Shown here: in pieces, positions 50,076-60,520 of the stretch
Numbering within the stretch: position 1 is the stretch's first letter
Layout: each line of letters starts with the position of its first letter
Assembly: GCF_048544455.1 (NCBI RefSeq)
Contig: NC_133529.1
Location: 53,687,401-53,751,400, forward strand
Length of the DNA: 64,000 bases
Source: Silene latifolia
Taxonomy: Eukaryota > Streptophyta > Magnoliopsida > Caryophyllales > Caryophyllaceae
Reading direction: 5' to 3'
Translations under genes and position numbers: made by a program
Notes under the pieces: generated by a model
Databases searched by the model: none
What the model saw: only the letters and a program-made list of their open reading frames with translations
What the model was told of the DNA's origin: nothing

Positions 50076-51593
50076 TCACTCGTCATCATCATCTTGGAGG
50101 TAGCCATACCGGTGAGAAATTCCTCCTTGGTCATACCCTCCTCCTTGGCTAGAATGCCCTCCGCCTTGACCACCAAGATTCCAGGCTTGGTCCCCTTGAT
50201 TAGGGAACAAAAGGTGTGGTTGGGCCCAAGAGGGCCGAGGGCCATTAGGGTCAATATACCCTTGTTGTGCCATTTGATAGTATTGGGGATAAAGGGCCAA
50301 GTAGTTGTCGACCCTCCCTTCATGTACCCCGAGGTCAACTCTATTCATAAGGTTCATCAGGTCATTAATACCCAGGGTATCGGGGATTTGCAGTTGGAAT
50401 TGTGTATCAAGAGTAGGGTATGGTGGGATAGGCACATAGGAGGGTGGGGGAATAGGCCTTGCCGGTATCCCACGAGGTATTTGCGGTTGGCGGGGTGCTT
50501 CTTCCCTTTGAGGGGGGTTGCCAATGATTTGGATGTCAAGAAGGTAGCTCGGCCTAGGCGAATACGGGCTCAATCTTGGGTCGGTGCCCGGTATATTCCA
50601 CCCCGAAAGAATAATGGAGGAGCATCCTTTTGTGAACCATTCTACACTCCCGCCTTCAGTGTAGGCACACCAGCGGTGGTGGTTGAAGACGGCGTCCTCA
50701 TCAATCAAAGTACTCCCCTCAAGAGGAGTATAAGTCCCGCGGGAGTTGAACCCGGGGCAAAGGAAGTTAGCCAATATAGTAATTAGACCTCCCATCACGA
50801 AGGTATTGAGTTGGGTGCTCCCTTGAGAAAAGTCATAAAACCTTGTAAGCATCTCAAGGGGGGTATTGAAGTTGTATCGCCTCGTCCCCCGAACGTTTAG
50901 ATAGGACTCAAGGAATGTTAAATCAATGAGAGTGCACCTATCTTGTTCATATCTCCCATTAATGGTGCCGGCTACGAAACGTTCGGTGATCCGAATCACC
51001 GGGTGTTGGATAGAGAAGGTATAGCACTGTTTTTGGTAGATGAAATCCCTCCCGGAAATAGCCTTCCAAAGTAGGTCCACATCGAAATCGGCGGGTTTGT
51101 CGGTATAGTCGGTTGGTACAACAAGACCAAAAATGTGAGCAAATTGGTCAAGTGTGAGGCTATGGTCTAGGTTGCACAACCGAAACTCCATGCTCACATT
51201 GTTTCGGGTGTTCGTGACAATACGGAGGCTACTCAAAAATTCCAGGGTGAGACTAAGGTACGTCTCCTCATGGGCATGGAATAATTTCCCAATCCCTAAG
51301 CCATCAAAGAAAATCTCGGTGTGGTACCTTATCCCAAGGATTTCTAACAGCTTAGTATCGATAAACTGAGTGGGTTTATAGTGCTTACCTAGCAACTCGA
51401 CGAACTTTTTACGGTGGGCATCGGAGGTGAAGAGTACCTCCGGGAAGTACTCAAGTTGCTCTATCCCTCCTCTCATGATGGGGCGGAAGTTGCTTGGCGG
51501 CATCCTTTCTGGTGGGGATGAAGAGGATGAACCCTTGCGTTTCCTAGCGGGGGATTCAACGAGTTTCTTAGCCTTGCCCTTGAGATTCATCAT
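50076..51593 (-). CDS. ATHILA ORF1-like (env-position) protein, intact ORF
   Basis: This is an uninterrupted 505-codon frame with a real ATG at 51591-51593. Residues 1-35 are basic and Ser-rich (KRKGSSSSSPPERMPP). The body resembles the ATHILA ORF-1 family, with the signature HSLTLDQFAHIFGL near residues 148-161 and further aromatic-rich blocks. The C-terminal third is Pro/Gln/Gly-rich, ending in a GGQGGG stretch and the acidic tail LQDDDDE. In Athila elements such an ORF lies after pol and its role is unknown; some authors call it env-like. Here pol is missing, so it follows the leader region directly. No signal peptide or clear membrane span is visible. The intact frame, unlike the decayed genes around it, suggests recent activity or selection. 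Confidence 0.75.
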   Translation of the reverse strand: MMNLKGKAKKLVESPARKRKGSSSSSPPERMPPSNFRPIMRGGIEQLEYFPEVLFTSDAHRKKFVELLGKHYKPTQFIDTKLLEILGIRYHTEIFFDGLGIGKLFHAHEETYLSLTLEFLSSLRIVTNTRNNVSMEFRLCNLDHSLTLDQFAHIFGLVVPTDYTDKPADFDVDLLWKAISGRDFIYQKQCYTFSIQHPVIRITERFVAGTINGRYEQDRCTLIDLTFLESYLNVRGTRRYNFNTPLEMLTRFYDFSQGSTQLNTFVMGGLITILANFLCPGFNSRGTYTPLEGSTLIDEDAVFNHHRWCAYTEGGSVEWFTKGCSSIILSGWNIPGTDPRLSPYSPRPSYLLDIQIIGNPPQREEAPRQPQIPRGIPARPIPPPSYVPIPPYPTLDTQFQLQIPDTLGINDLMNLMNRVDLGVHEGRVDNYLALYPQYYQMAQQGYIDPNGPRPSWAQPHLLFPNQGDQAWNLGGQGGGHSSQGGGYDQGGISHRYGYLQDDDDE

Positions 51594-51699
51594 CTTGAAT
51601 TGGGAAGATTGGGGATTTGTTAACTTTTATTGTGAGGGTACTGTTTTTGGGGATGAAGATGAGTGATTTAGGGTTAGATAAGGTGAGGAAATGAGGGAG

Positions 51700-52140
51700 A
51701 AAAAGGGTGTTTTTATAGAAAAAGGGAGAAGACGAGCGGACACGGGTGGGGCCTGGGCGGATAATTCAAGAAAAATGCCAGAATCCGAGCGGCTTCCTTG
51801 CGGGACGAGCGTCTTGCCTCTGCAGAATCCGAGCGTCTTACAGAAAATCTGCTCGGATTTCGTCACAGCAACTTTGCATTTTCTGAAGTAGGCAGAAGAC
51901 GAGCGTCTGACTTTGGACGAGCGGCTTCTCAAAAATCCGCTCGGATTTTGATACAGTTCCAAATCTTTTCTTCAGGTGCCTTTCAGGATGAGCGTCCAAA
52001 ATATAATCCGAGCGTCTTCCCTATGGACGAGCGTCTTTGTCTAAACCCGCTCGGATTTCGATACAGCGCTAAACAGTACCCTGATGAAGGCTTTGGACGA
52101 GCGTCCAGCCCTCGGAACGAGCGTCTTTTCGCTGTTTCTC
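51700..52140. repeat. GC-rich array of CGAGCG-core motifs
   Basis: About a dozen copies of GACGAGCGTC-like and CCGCTCGGATTT-like words occur between the ORF1-like start and the leader ORF end. The same words cluster in both LTRs (47500-47720 and 55070-55250). The core CGAGCG appears in both orientations. Confidence 0.8.
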
Positions 52141-52359
52141 TTCCTTTTCTTTCTTTTCTTTGCAAAATCATACCCTTACACCAATTTGTTGTTCCTCCTT
52201 ATCTTTTTCTGAAATTGTGCTCAATAAAAATGTAATAAAACTCTCTCTCACTACTCTCATGCAAGAAATTAAATAAAAAGCAAAAATGTACAATATTATA
52301 CCAGGTAGAATTCCAAGAAATATCTTACAAATGGTGGTTTGAGATAGGACTCCACCAAA

Positions 52360-53736
52360 CTAGTTCAAACTGTAGAAATTATTATCCATAGAGCTTAAGG
52401 CTCTCAATAGAAGATCGAAAGCTTGTGAACAAGCTCCAAATAAGCACAAGCATGGTTTGCTTAACTTCAAGACGAAACTTGGCCAAAGGAATTTGTCATT
52501 CATTCTTGTTTTCTTCCTCTTTATGGCACTTGGATATTCACGATGCTTCAAACCAATTAGCCCATGATTCTTGTCAAAATAGGGTAAGAGGTATGGTTCA
52601 TATTCGTCCGGAGACTTTAACTCACCACCTTCTTTTTCAATTTTGATGACGGTAATAGCATTTTGATTTTTCAATCCCTCCAAGGTGGAAGGAGAATTGT
52701 CATGGCTTTGATGATCGAGTTCCTTAGAAGTTGTCATTGTGGGTGCCAAATTTCCACAAGTAGCTTCACGTGCAAGTTTCTCTTTAAGCTTTTCCACCAA
52801 GTAGCTTTTGTATGATGCTTTGACCTTTTGCAGAAGGTCCACCATATCCTCTCCAACAATCATTGGCTCCATTGTAGGTGTCAAGTAGTCTTCATGGGAG
52901 ATAGGGAAAGGACATTCATCTTCATGATAGGATATCTCAAATGTCTCAAGGATAGGTTCCTCAAGCAAGGTGATATTACAAGTCCACCCCTCTCGGTCCT
53001 TGTAAGGCACGTATTCTTCATAGGCCCTTTTTATGGTCTCATCATCATCGCTATCTTCATATGAATCATAAGTGGGCACTTCATGCAAGTCTTTCTCCAA
53101 CATCTCAATGTTCACATCAAATGACACACCCTCATACTCACAAAGGTTAAGAGTACTTGGCTTAATCAACCTCATATCTTCTTCGTCGAACATCACACTT
53201 TCATACTCACAAGAGCTCAATGTGGTTGGCTCTTCTCATTTTTCATTTTCCATGTCAAAAGTTACTACTTCAGATTCACATTCATGATCAATGTCCAAGG
53301 GATGGTGGGGAGTGATTTCTTGGGATTCTTTCATTTGGGCTATTTGAATCTCCAATTCCTCACCTTGGGCAACAATGCCTTGAAGACCATTGTCCCTCCT
53401 TTGGCTTTCGTCTAGCATTTGTTTGAAGAAGTTTTGTTGATCTCCCATCATTTGGAGAATCACATTTTGAATGGGTTCATTTTCTAGTTGTGGGTAGGTG
53501 TGAAAGCGGTTGTATTGTGGCAATTGAAAGTCATTATGTAGTGGGTATTGGGTGGGTGGTTGTTGTGGATATTGGATGTGGTGATTTCGGTAGGAAAAAT
53601 TGGGGTAGTGGTTAGGATTTTCATTGTTTAAATAGTAAGGTAGGTTTGTGTTGACTTGCTTCTCAAACTCCCCATACCCATAGTCATACTCAAAAGATCC
53701 ACCACATACTCCATATGTCAAGCCTTGAGCCATCAT
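52360..53736 (-). pseudogene. Athila-type leader ORF (possible gag-region product) with in-frame TGA
   Basis: On the minus strand the first ATG after the PBS is at 53734-53736, 136 bp away. The first part (about 166 codons) is rich in Tyr, Asn, Gln and Pro (SFEYDYGYGEFEKQVN, QQPPTQYP). A TGA at 53236-53238 stops it, but the same frame stays open for another 290 codons to 52360. That second part is acidic (TYDSYEDSDDDET), then mixed, and ends near FLWPSFVLKLSKPCLCLFG. The copy at 25637 has a TGA at the same codon. I see no zinc knuckle or capsid motif, so a gag role is inferred from position only. Readthrough of the TGA is possible but unproven. Confidence 0.6.
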
Positions 53737-53871
53737 AGCTAAGACAAGGAAACAACTACAAGCACGGAAACTACACAAAAACGGTAAGAACAATCCTTGA
53801 GGAACAAGTTCCTCAAGGTGAAAGCACAATTAAAATAGACAAACAAGTAAGAACTTAATCACATAGCACCA

Positions 53872-53889
53872 TCCCCGGCAACGGCGCCA
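53872..53889 (-). other. Primer-binding site, tRNA-Asp type
   Basis: The minus strand reads TGGCGCCGTTGCCGGGGA, an exact 18-base complement of the 3' end of plant tRNA-Asp(GTC), four bases from the 5' LTR. This is typical of Athila-group elements. Confidence 0.95.
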
Positions 53890-53893
53890 TTTT

Positions 53894-55530
53894 TGATGGA
53901 CAAGAGTTGGTCATCACACATCCAATTAAACACATTTATAATACTCAACAAACAACTAGTTAGTGGTAAGTCGAGGTCGATCCATAGGACGGTGTGCTTT
54001 GGGTTCTTAAGTCTTTCTATCTCAATTTATGCTAGTGTCACAATTGTTGGGGTTTGTAGTTGTGTTCTAAACTAATGCAAGCAATAAAGTAAAACAAGCA
54101 ATAAAAGGAAGGATGTAAACAAATTATTAAAAGTGCTAGGATATCATAGGATCATAGGGGAATCATGGGAGTTAACCAAACAAACATGTTCACAAAGATG
54201 CAAGCAATTAATGTTGTAAATGAACCGAGTTGGTTTATGTCTTACGGTTCTTAGGAAGAGTTGGGTCCCGGAGCAGAATCGATTAATTGTACAACACCTA
54301 CAAGTCGAGTTACTTTCCTCCTAATCACTTCTATGCATGGTCTAACAAGAATCGAGTTGGTTTATATCTTACAAGTTAAGTTGAATAGATAAGAGATGGT
54401 TGCAAATGCAAGGATTCATAGGCTTAGCATTTCATCAAACATAACATGTGCATAGGTTGACATCACAACAAGCAAGCAATTTATTCATGAAAAAATATTA
54501 GATTAAGCATGATTATTCCCCATGTTGGTTTCCCCTAATTACCCACTAATCCTACCTCAGAGACTACTCACTTATTATCATGGTAAACATGTCATTAATG
54601 GTGTCAATCATCACAACAAGTGTAAACATGATAAGAGAATGAGGAAATAAACAATAAAGAGTAAAAGGGTAAAGGAATTATACCAAACTTGAGATGATTC
54701 CACATAATAAAGCAAAGAATAAAAGAAGAGAACTTGATTGATTGATGAAGGGTTGTCAATCCTCCAATAATAACCCAATAATCTTCAATTACCCAAAAAT
54801 AACAAACTTGAACAATAATTAAGGAAAGATTAATGAGTAATTTGTGGAAAGATTGAAGAGTAATTTATTCTAATCTACTCCTAATCTAATCTAGGAGGAA
54901 TTTCTAATGTGGAGGCTTGATCTAATCTAAAACTTTATACTTTGATTATTTACAAATGGGGTATATATAGTAGTGCTTCATTAGGTTAACTAAGGCTAAA
55001 TTAGTAATTTACATTTGTGAGTTCTAATTAGGGAATCGCTAGTCTTTCGGAGATATGGGCATCTCAGCTGAAGACGCCACGATCCGCTCGTCCAGGAGGG
55101 GAATCCGCTCTGATTCTTGCAGAGGTGGACGAGCGTCTTTAGCCAAATCCGCTCGGATTGTTGCAGGTATGGTCGAGCGTCTTCAAGGCTTGGACGCTCG
55201 GATTATGCTTCTTGGACGGGCGTCTTGTCTCCTCGGACGCTCGGATTCTGCTTCAGAATCCTTCTCTTTACTTCTTATTCTTGTGAGATTAGTCTTTAGT
55301 TCTTGCCTCCTCTTCATACTAATCCATCTAATATTATCAATAAGCTTCCAAATATGCACAAAAGACGGGAATTTCCGCCTAATTATCTTCTTTCCTACAA
55401 AACATACGAAATACACTAGGAAAGCAAAAATAGAAAGCATTCGACGGATAAAATGGCTATGGAATGTTATAATAGTATGCAAAATAGGCTCAATTAGGGG
55501 ACTAAATGTGCGCAAATAATGTTCACATCA
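53894..55530 (-). repeat. Athila derivative, 5' LTR (right)
   Basis: This 1637-bp LTR is the partner of 46325-48003. TATATATA at 54962-54969 lies about 560 bp into the LTR on the element strand. The CGAGCG-core cluster is at 55070-55250. Confidence 0.9.
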
Positions 55531-55535
55531 TGGCC

Positions 55536-57868
55536 TCCCTAGAAGTTTTTGGGCATAAGTTGTTAGTACCGCATGCTATGTGCATAATAGAGCTATGATC
55601 CGACCTATTTTGAAAAAGACTCCCTATGAACTCTTAAGAGGGAGAAACCCCAATATATCACATCTCCATTGCTTCGGAAGCAAATTCTTTGTTCACAATA
55701 ATGGAAAAGACAATTTAGGAAAATTTGACCCCCGAAGTGACGAAGCTGTTTTTCTGGGATATTCGGATCATAGTAAAGCTTACAAAGTGTTCAATAAAAG
55801 AACCTTGAGCATAGAAGAAAGTGTTCATGTTCGCTTTGACGAAGATAATGTGTTTGATAAAGTTGAACAGGAAGAAGAGGATCCAGATGAGCCCGATTTC
55901 TTCTTAGCAAGAAATGAGCCCTTAAATGAAGATGAAGATATTCAAGGTATCAATGATGAACTAGATAATTCTGCAAACGATCCTAAGAGAAGTGATGAGT
56001 CTGTAGTTAGTGATACTATTGACCCTTCCTTTGATAAAGAAAAAGATCTTGAAGTTATACCTAATGATGTTGTAACTTCCGATCCAAATCATGATATTTC
56101 TAATGAAGTTAGTGATACTTCTGAAGAAAATCCCGAGTCTAACTCAAGGGGAACAAGTCATGATTCTTCATCTGCAGATGATTCTAGTACACCAAATGAT
56201 AATGAGCCTAGAGTTCTCAAAAAGTGGAAACATCAAAGCTCCCATCCTTTGGACAAAATCCTAGGGGATCTAGAACAAGGCATTAAAACTAGAAGGTCCT
56301 TGAATAATTTCTGTTCGTTCTTCTCTTTTCTGTCAACCATTGAACCTACCAATATCAAAGAAGCTCTTGCTGAACCTGATTGGATAACTGCTATGCAAGA
56401 TGAGCTTCAACAATTCGAACGCAATAAGGTATGGCACTTAGTGCCACGACCTAGTGATCGAACTGTTATTGGTACAAGATGGGTGTTCAGAAATAAACTG
56501 GACGATGTGGGACTTATTACAAGAAACAAGGCACGACTAGTTGTCCTAGGCTACAATCAACAAGAAGGGATCGATTATGACGAGACCTTTGCACCCGTAG
56601 CAAGACTTGAGGCTATTCGTCTCATTATTGCCTTTGCTGCTCATAAAGGAATGAAATTATTCCAAATGGACGTTAAGACTGCATTTCTTAATGGCTATTT
56701 GGAAGAAGAAGTTTATGTAGAACAACCTCCCGGATTTTTAGATAGCAAGTTTCAAAACCACGTTTATAAATTAGACAAAGCTTTATATGGTTTCAAACAA
56801 GCTCCAACGGCATGGTATGAGAGATTATCCAAGTTTTTATTAAAAAATAATTTTAAAAGAGGATCTGTCGATAAAACTTGTTCCTAAAATCCGAGGGTTC
56901 TAATTTACTTGTTGTGCAAATATATGTAGACGATATTATATTCGGTTCTACTAATGAATAATTGTGCAAGTATTTTTCAGATCTAATGACTTCTGAGTTT
57001 GAAATGAGCATGATGGGAGAATTGAAGTACTTTCTAGGTTTACAAATTCAACAAACAAAGGATGGTAAAAAGATTCACCAACAGAAATATATCAAGGAAC
57101 TAATTCGAAAATTCGGTATGGAAAATGGAAAATCTTACAATACACCTATGGTACATGGTAAGAAGATAACTATAGATGAACATGGTAAGTGTGTCGATGA
57201 GACTACATATCGAGGTATGATTGGTTCACTTTTATATTTAACTGCAAGTCGTCCTGATATAATGTATAGTGTATGTGTGGCTGTGCGCGATATCAATCGT
57301 GTCCTAAAGAGTCACATATGATTGCAGTTAAACGTATCTTGAGATATTTAATTGGTACATCAAATTTGTACTTATGGTATCCACTTGAGTGTAATTTCGA
57401 TCTAGTAGGGTATTTAGATGCAGATTATGCAGGATGCTCTTTAGATAGGAAAAGCACTTCTGGGTATGCAAGGTTTGTTAGACCTTGTATCATCACATGG
57501 GAATCAAAGAAACAAAATTCAGTTGCAATGTCTCATCTTTGGGCCGAGTATGTATCTCATTGGTGGTATGTTCTCAATTACTTTGGTTAAAGCAACAACT
57601 ATGTGATTATGGTATAAATGTAGGTCGTATGCCTATTATGTGTGACAATACGAGTGCAATAGTAATTTCTAAGAACCCTGCTCAGCACTCGAGGACCAAA
57701 CATATAGATATTAGACACCATTTTCTACGAGATCACGTAGAGAAGGGCAACATTTCACTTGAATTTTGTAGTACCGAAAGGCAATGGGCTGATATCTTGA
57801 CTAAGCCGTTAGCTAGAAAACACTTTGAGTTATTGAGACTAGAGATTGGTTTAATTAGCGATAATTAA
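55536..57868 (+). pseudogene. pol: SIRE integrase C-terminus, RT and RNase H, broken
   Basis: This continues the integrase cut at 46324. A TAA at 55556-55558 interrupts it just after the junction. The 55580-56887 frame holds the integrase C-terminal GKF-type region ([22 protein letters not shown]), an acidic linker, and reverse transcriptase ([36 protein letters not shown]). A frameshift near 56880 moves the frame; the catalytic YVDD box lies at about 56923-56934, then a TAA at 56959-56961. The 56962-57321 frame carries KYFLGLQI and ASRPDIMYSV. Further frame changes near 57300 and 57540 separate RNase H, recognisable by LDADYAG, DRKSTSG, CDNTSAI and HIDIRHHFLRDHV. The normal product copies element RNA to DNA; this one cannot. 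Confidence 0.9.
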
Positions 57869-58534
57869 ATCCGTCATAATTTTGTCTGGGAACCTGAATG
57901 ACTGGCTAGGAAGATGAGATTGTACGATTGTGTCCGTATATTTTGTTGCAAGTTTAATTATGTTAAATAATGTTTATTTTACGTGATATATCTTGCTTAT
58001 GTGTATGGTAATATTTAATATTCTGTATATTCACATATTCTTACAAAAATTCGACAAAATCTACAATAAAATGCCTAAATATAATAAAAATATTTCTATC
58101 TTATTATATTCCTACACAAATATCTATCTTTACCATATTCTTGTAACCACCTCCTCACAGTCCTACCTAAACACCAACACAAAAGATTCTTTCCTTATCT
58201 CACAACAAATAGGATTATTTTCCTATTCTTATCATATAAGAAAAAGGAGATAATACCAAAAATAAAAAAAATAAAAAATTGTGCCGAAAAAAAAAGGGAA
58301 GTGCGAAAAAAAAAGGGTGCGAAAAAAAAAAGCACGAAAAAAAAAAAAGTTGCCGAAAAAAAAGAGGCACCGAAAAAAATAATAGAAATTGGTATTATTT
58401 TCTTTCCTTAGAATTCTATTGTTACCAAAACACAAACTCCTTAATACTATTTAAACCCTTTTAACCTCTCCATAATTCTCATCAATTTAATCATCTTCTT
58501 CCTTAATACTTTTTCAAAACCTTCAAGATTAATA
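57869..58534 (+). other. Spacer between SIRE pol and the env-like ORF, with A-run repeats
   Basis: This AT-rich non-coding DNA contains, at 58278-58380, six or so units of the form GCCGAAAAAAAA or GTGCGAAAAAAAAAAG. These look like slippage-expanded repeats. A transcript leader for the downstream ORF could lie here, but I cannot identify a promoter or splice site with confidence. Confidence 0.6.
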
Positions 58535-59976
58535 ATGGCAAATCATCCTACAACCCGTTTTCAATCTAAGAAACCCGTTGTTGTTGGAAAGAAGGTAACC
58601 CGATCACCCCCGAGAACCTCCCGCTCCGTCACGCCGCCCGATACCCCACGGTCACCCCGGTCCGCCGCCGACCTACCCGACACCCACAAGAAGCGAAGAA
58701 AATTGGTTAAGGGTAAGGGAAAATTGGTTTCGGAAACTGAGGACGAGTATATTCGGTTGATTGGTTAAAGCAATATAAAGCACTTGGGTTCTTCATGAAT
58801 TTTCTCAAAGATCAAGGTTGGGAAAATATTGTTGCTGTAAGTGGTCCAGTCTTTCCTATTGAGGTATATCAATTTTATGCTACTGTTCAATTGAAGGAAG
58901 GAAATTTAATTGTTGTGGTTAATAAGATGTCTATACGTGTCTCGATTGGTGATTTTTGCGACTTGGCTCGAGTTCCTAGAGAGGGAATCGAAATTAATCC
59001 AAGCGTAGAATGGAGAAGTATGTCGCCTGATGAGAGATTAGTAGTGAAACGGTATTTCAAACAAGATGCGACTTCGTCTGAAACTATTTTAACAAATAAA
59101 TTGTCACCTTCTTTGAAATTCTTTTTGACCTTTATTTGGACTACTATTGTTCCACGAAAAGATGGTCGAGATAAATTTGGGGTTCACGAGATGATTATTA
59201 TGAAGGCTTGGCTTGAAGGAGAAAAGGTTAGTCTACCTAAGCTTGTGTTTCATAAAATTATACAAGCTAGTGTAACGGCTAAGATGGACGATTTAGCTTC
59301 TATTTTGAGTTTGCCTTATGGAAATTGGATTTCTCGTATTTTAGAAAAGAAAAGAGTTATTGGGAAACATAGCTATGGAGTTATTGTCAGTGATGAGATG
59401 AATGATCTTTATTTATCTTATATGAAGATTGCTATTAATGGCCCGAAATTATGTTTTGAAACAAAAGGAGAAAAAGGAGGAAAAAGCAATGTGAATTTAG
59501 AGATGTTGGATTCTAAGATGGAATCGAATTTTACTTCTATTCTTGGAAGGATTAATGAGCAAGACAAGAAATTATGTGAGTTGTTTGATCTCATTACAAA
59601 GGAAAGGAGAGTTGATACTAGTGGATCGAGTAGTGTTAGCCCGACGCGATTATACACCATGTTGTCACGGTTGGACACGCAAGTCGACACCGCTCTAAAG
59701 GCAGCCGTGCGAACACACTCCGAATCTACTCATATGAGGGAAGGTATGGATAGTTTGGTTAAGTTTGGTGATGAGCTATTACAATCTGGAAAGGAGATGA
59801 GGTCTGAGATACATACGATATATGAAGAAGTTAAAGCTATGACTTTGAGGATTGGTAATTTTGACACTCGATTGACTGCTCAAGCTGCACTCCTAGACCA
59901 TTGTCATGTACGACTCGAGGATTTGGCGTTTCGGACCCGTCCGAGGTCACGAACACCGAGCCCCTACCACCCGTGA
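58535..59976 (+). pseudogene. SIRE env-like ORF, one frameshift
   Basis: This is an ORF after pol, in the position of the env-like gene of SIRE elements. The ATG at 58535 opens a basic, Pro/Ser/Thr-rich segment (RSPPRTSRSVTPPDTPRSP). The frame stops at 58766-58768 while the longer frame (58795-59976, 393 codons, already open upstream of its first ATG) continues, so a small indel lies near 58740-58768. The longer part begins FLKDQGWENIV and resembles the plant transposon-protein domain seen in many SIRE-type ORFs (GDFCDLARVPREGIE). Its C-terminal half is heptad-like and probably coiled coil (residues about 240-370), ending in RTRPRSRTPSPYHP. No clear signal peptide is seen. Its function is unknown; calling it env-like rests on position only. 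Confidence 0.75.
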
Positions 59977-60234
59977 CCATCTCGCCCTACCCATCCAAAT
60001 TTCCAACCTAGCCTTATCTTTTTAATTCCTTTGCTCAAAATAAAAGTCCATTCTTATGGATATTAGCTTTTTTAATTCCGCATTTTATTCCTCGTGTGAT
60101 TGCAGGTTTATAATATTATTATGCTAATTAAGAACTAGATTACGTTTAATATAATATGTTTTTCATGATTAATTCTTGTCTCATAATATATTATTCTAGT
60201 TGTTTTATGTTTGTTCTCATATTTTCAATGATGC

Positions 60235-60247
60235 CAAGAGGGGGAAT
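60235..60247 (+). other. SIRE polypurine tract
   Basis: CAAGAGGGGGAAT is followed by TGTT, the first four bases of the LTR, after which the sequence departs into a copied segment before the real LTR at 60521. Confidence 0.75.
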
Positions 60248-60520
60248 TGTTTTCATGATTAATTCTTGTCTCATAATATATCACTAGGAACACACCATCT
60301 CCCATCAAATCTCACACTACCATCTGTATGAATAGAGAATCTAGACACTGTCCCTTTCTCTACTCCAGCTCTCCACTCCTCAATCTTGGGATCCAAAGCT
60401 TGTTTCCTGCGAATATCATCATAAAGATCTGGCTCCACTGTCAAATCCCCTATAGCATCCCCTTTCTGTATCATATGTATCCCTAACTTCCCCACCTCAT
60501 CTCTCAACCTCATCAAAGAC
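60248..60520. repeat. Rearranged filler between the SIRE polypurine tract and 3' LTR
   Basis: TGTT, then about 30 bp repeated from 60161-60192 (TTTCATGATTAATTCTTG and onward), then 241 bp duplicated from the Tekay sequence at 41186-41425, ending in the AAGAC that abuts the LTR. The duplicated Tekay part still reads as pol on the minus strand (MMRLRDEVGKLGIHMIQKGD) without the stop found in the original. Confidence 0.9.

Larger units (their letters stand above)
46325..55530 (-). mobile_element. Athila-type non-autonomous LTR retrotransposon lacking pol
   Basis: LTRs are 46325-48003 and 53894-55530, with ends TGATGG and ACATCA on the plus strand. TSD TGGCC lies at 46320-46324 and 55531-55535. 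The tRNA-Asp PBS is at 53872-53889 and a purine tract (GGTTTGGGGATATT on the minus strand) sits beside the left LTR. Order on the minus strand is 5' LTR, PBS, leader ORF, GC-rich motif array, ORF1-like gene, non-coding tail, 3' LTR. There is no protease, RT, RNase H or integrase, so it must depend on enzymes from elsewhere. Confidence 0.9.

Noticed and set aside
50094-50786. 230-codon plus-strand frame
   Set aside because: It is an antisense shadow of the ORF1-like gene, with no recognisable domain.
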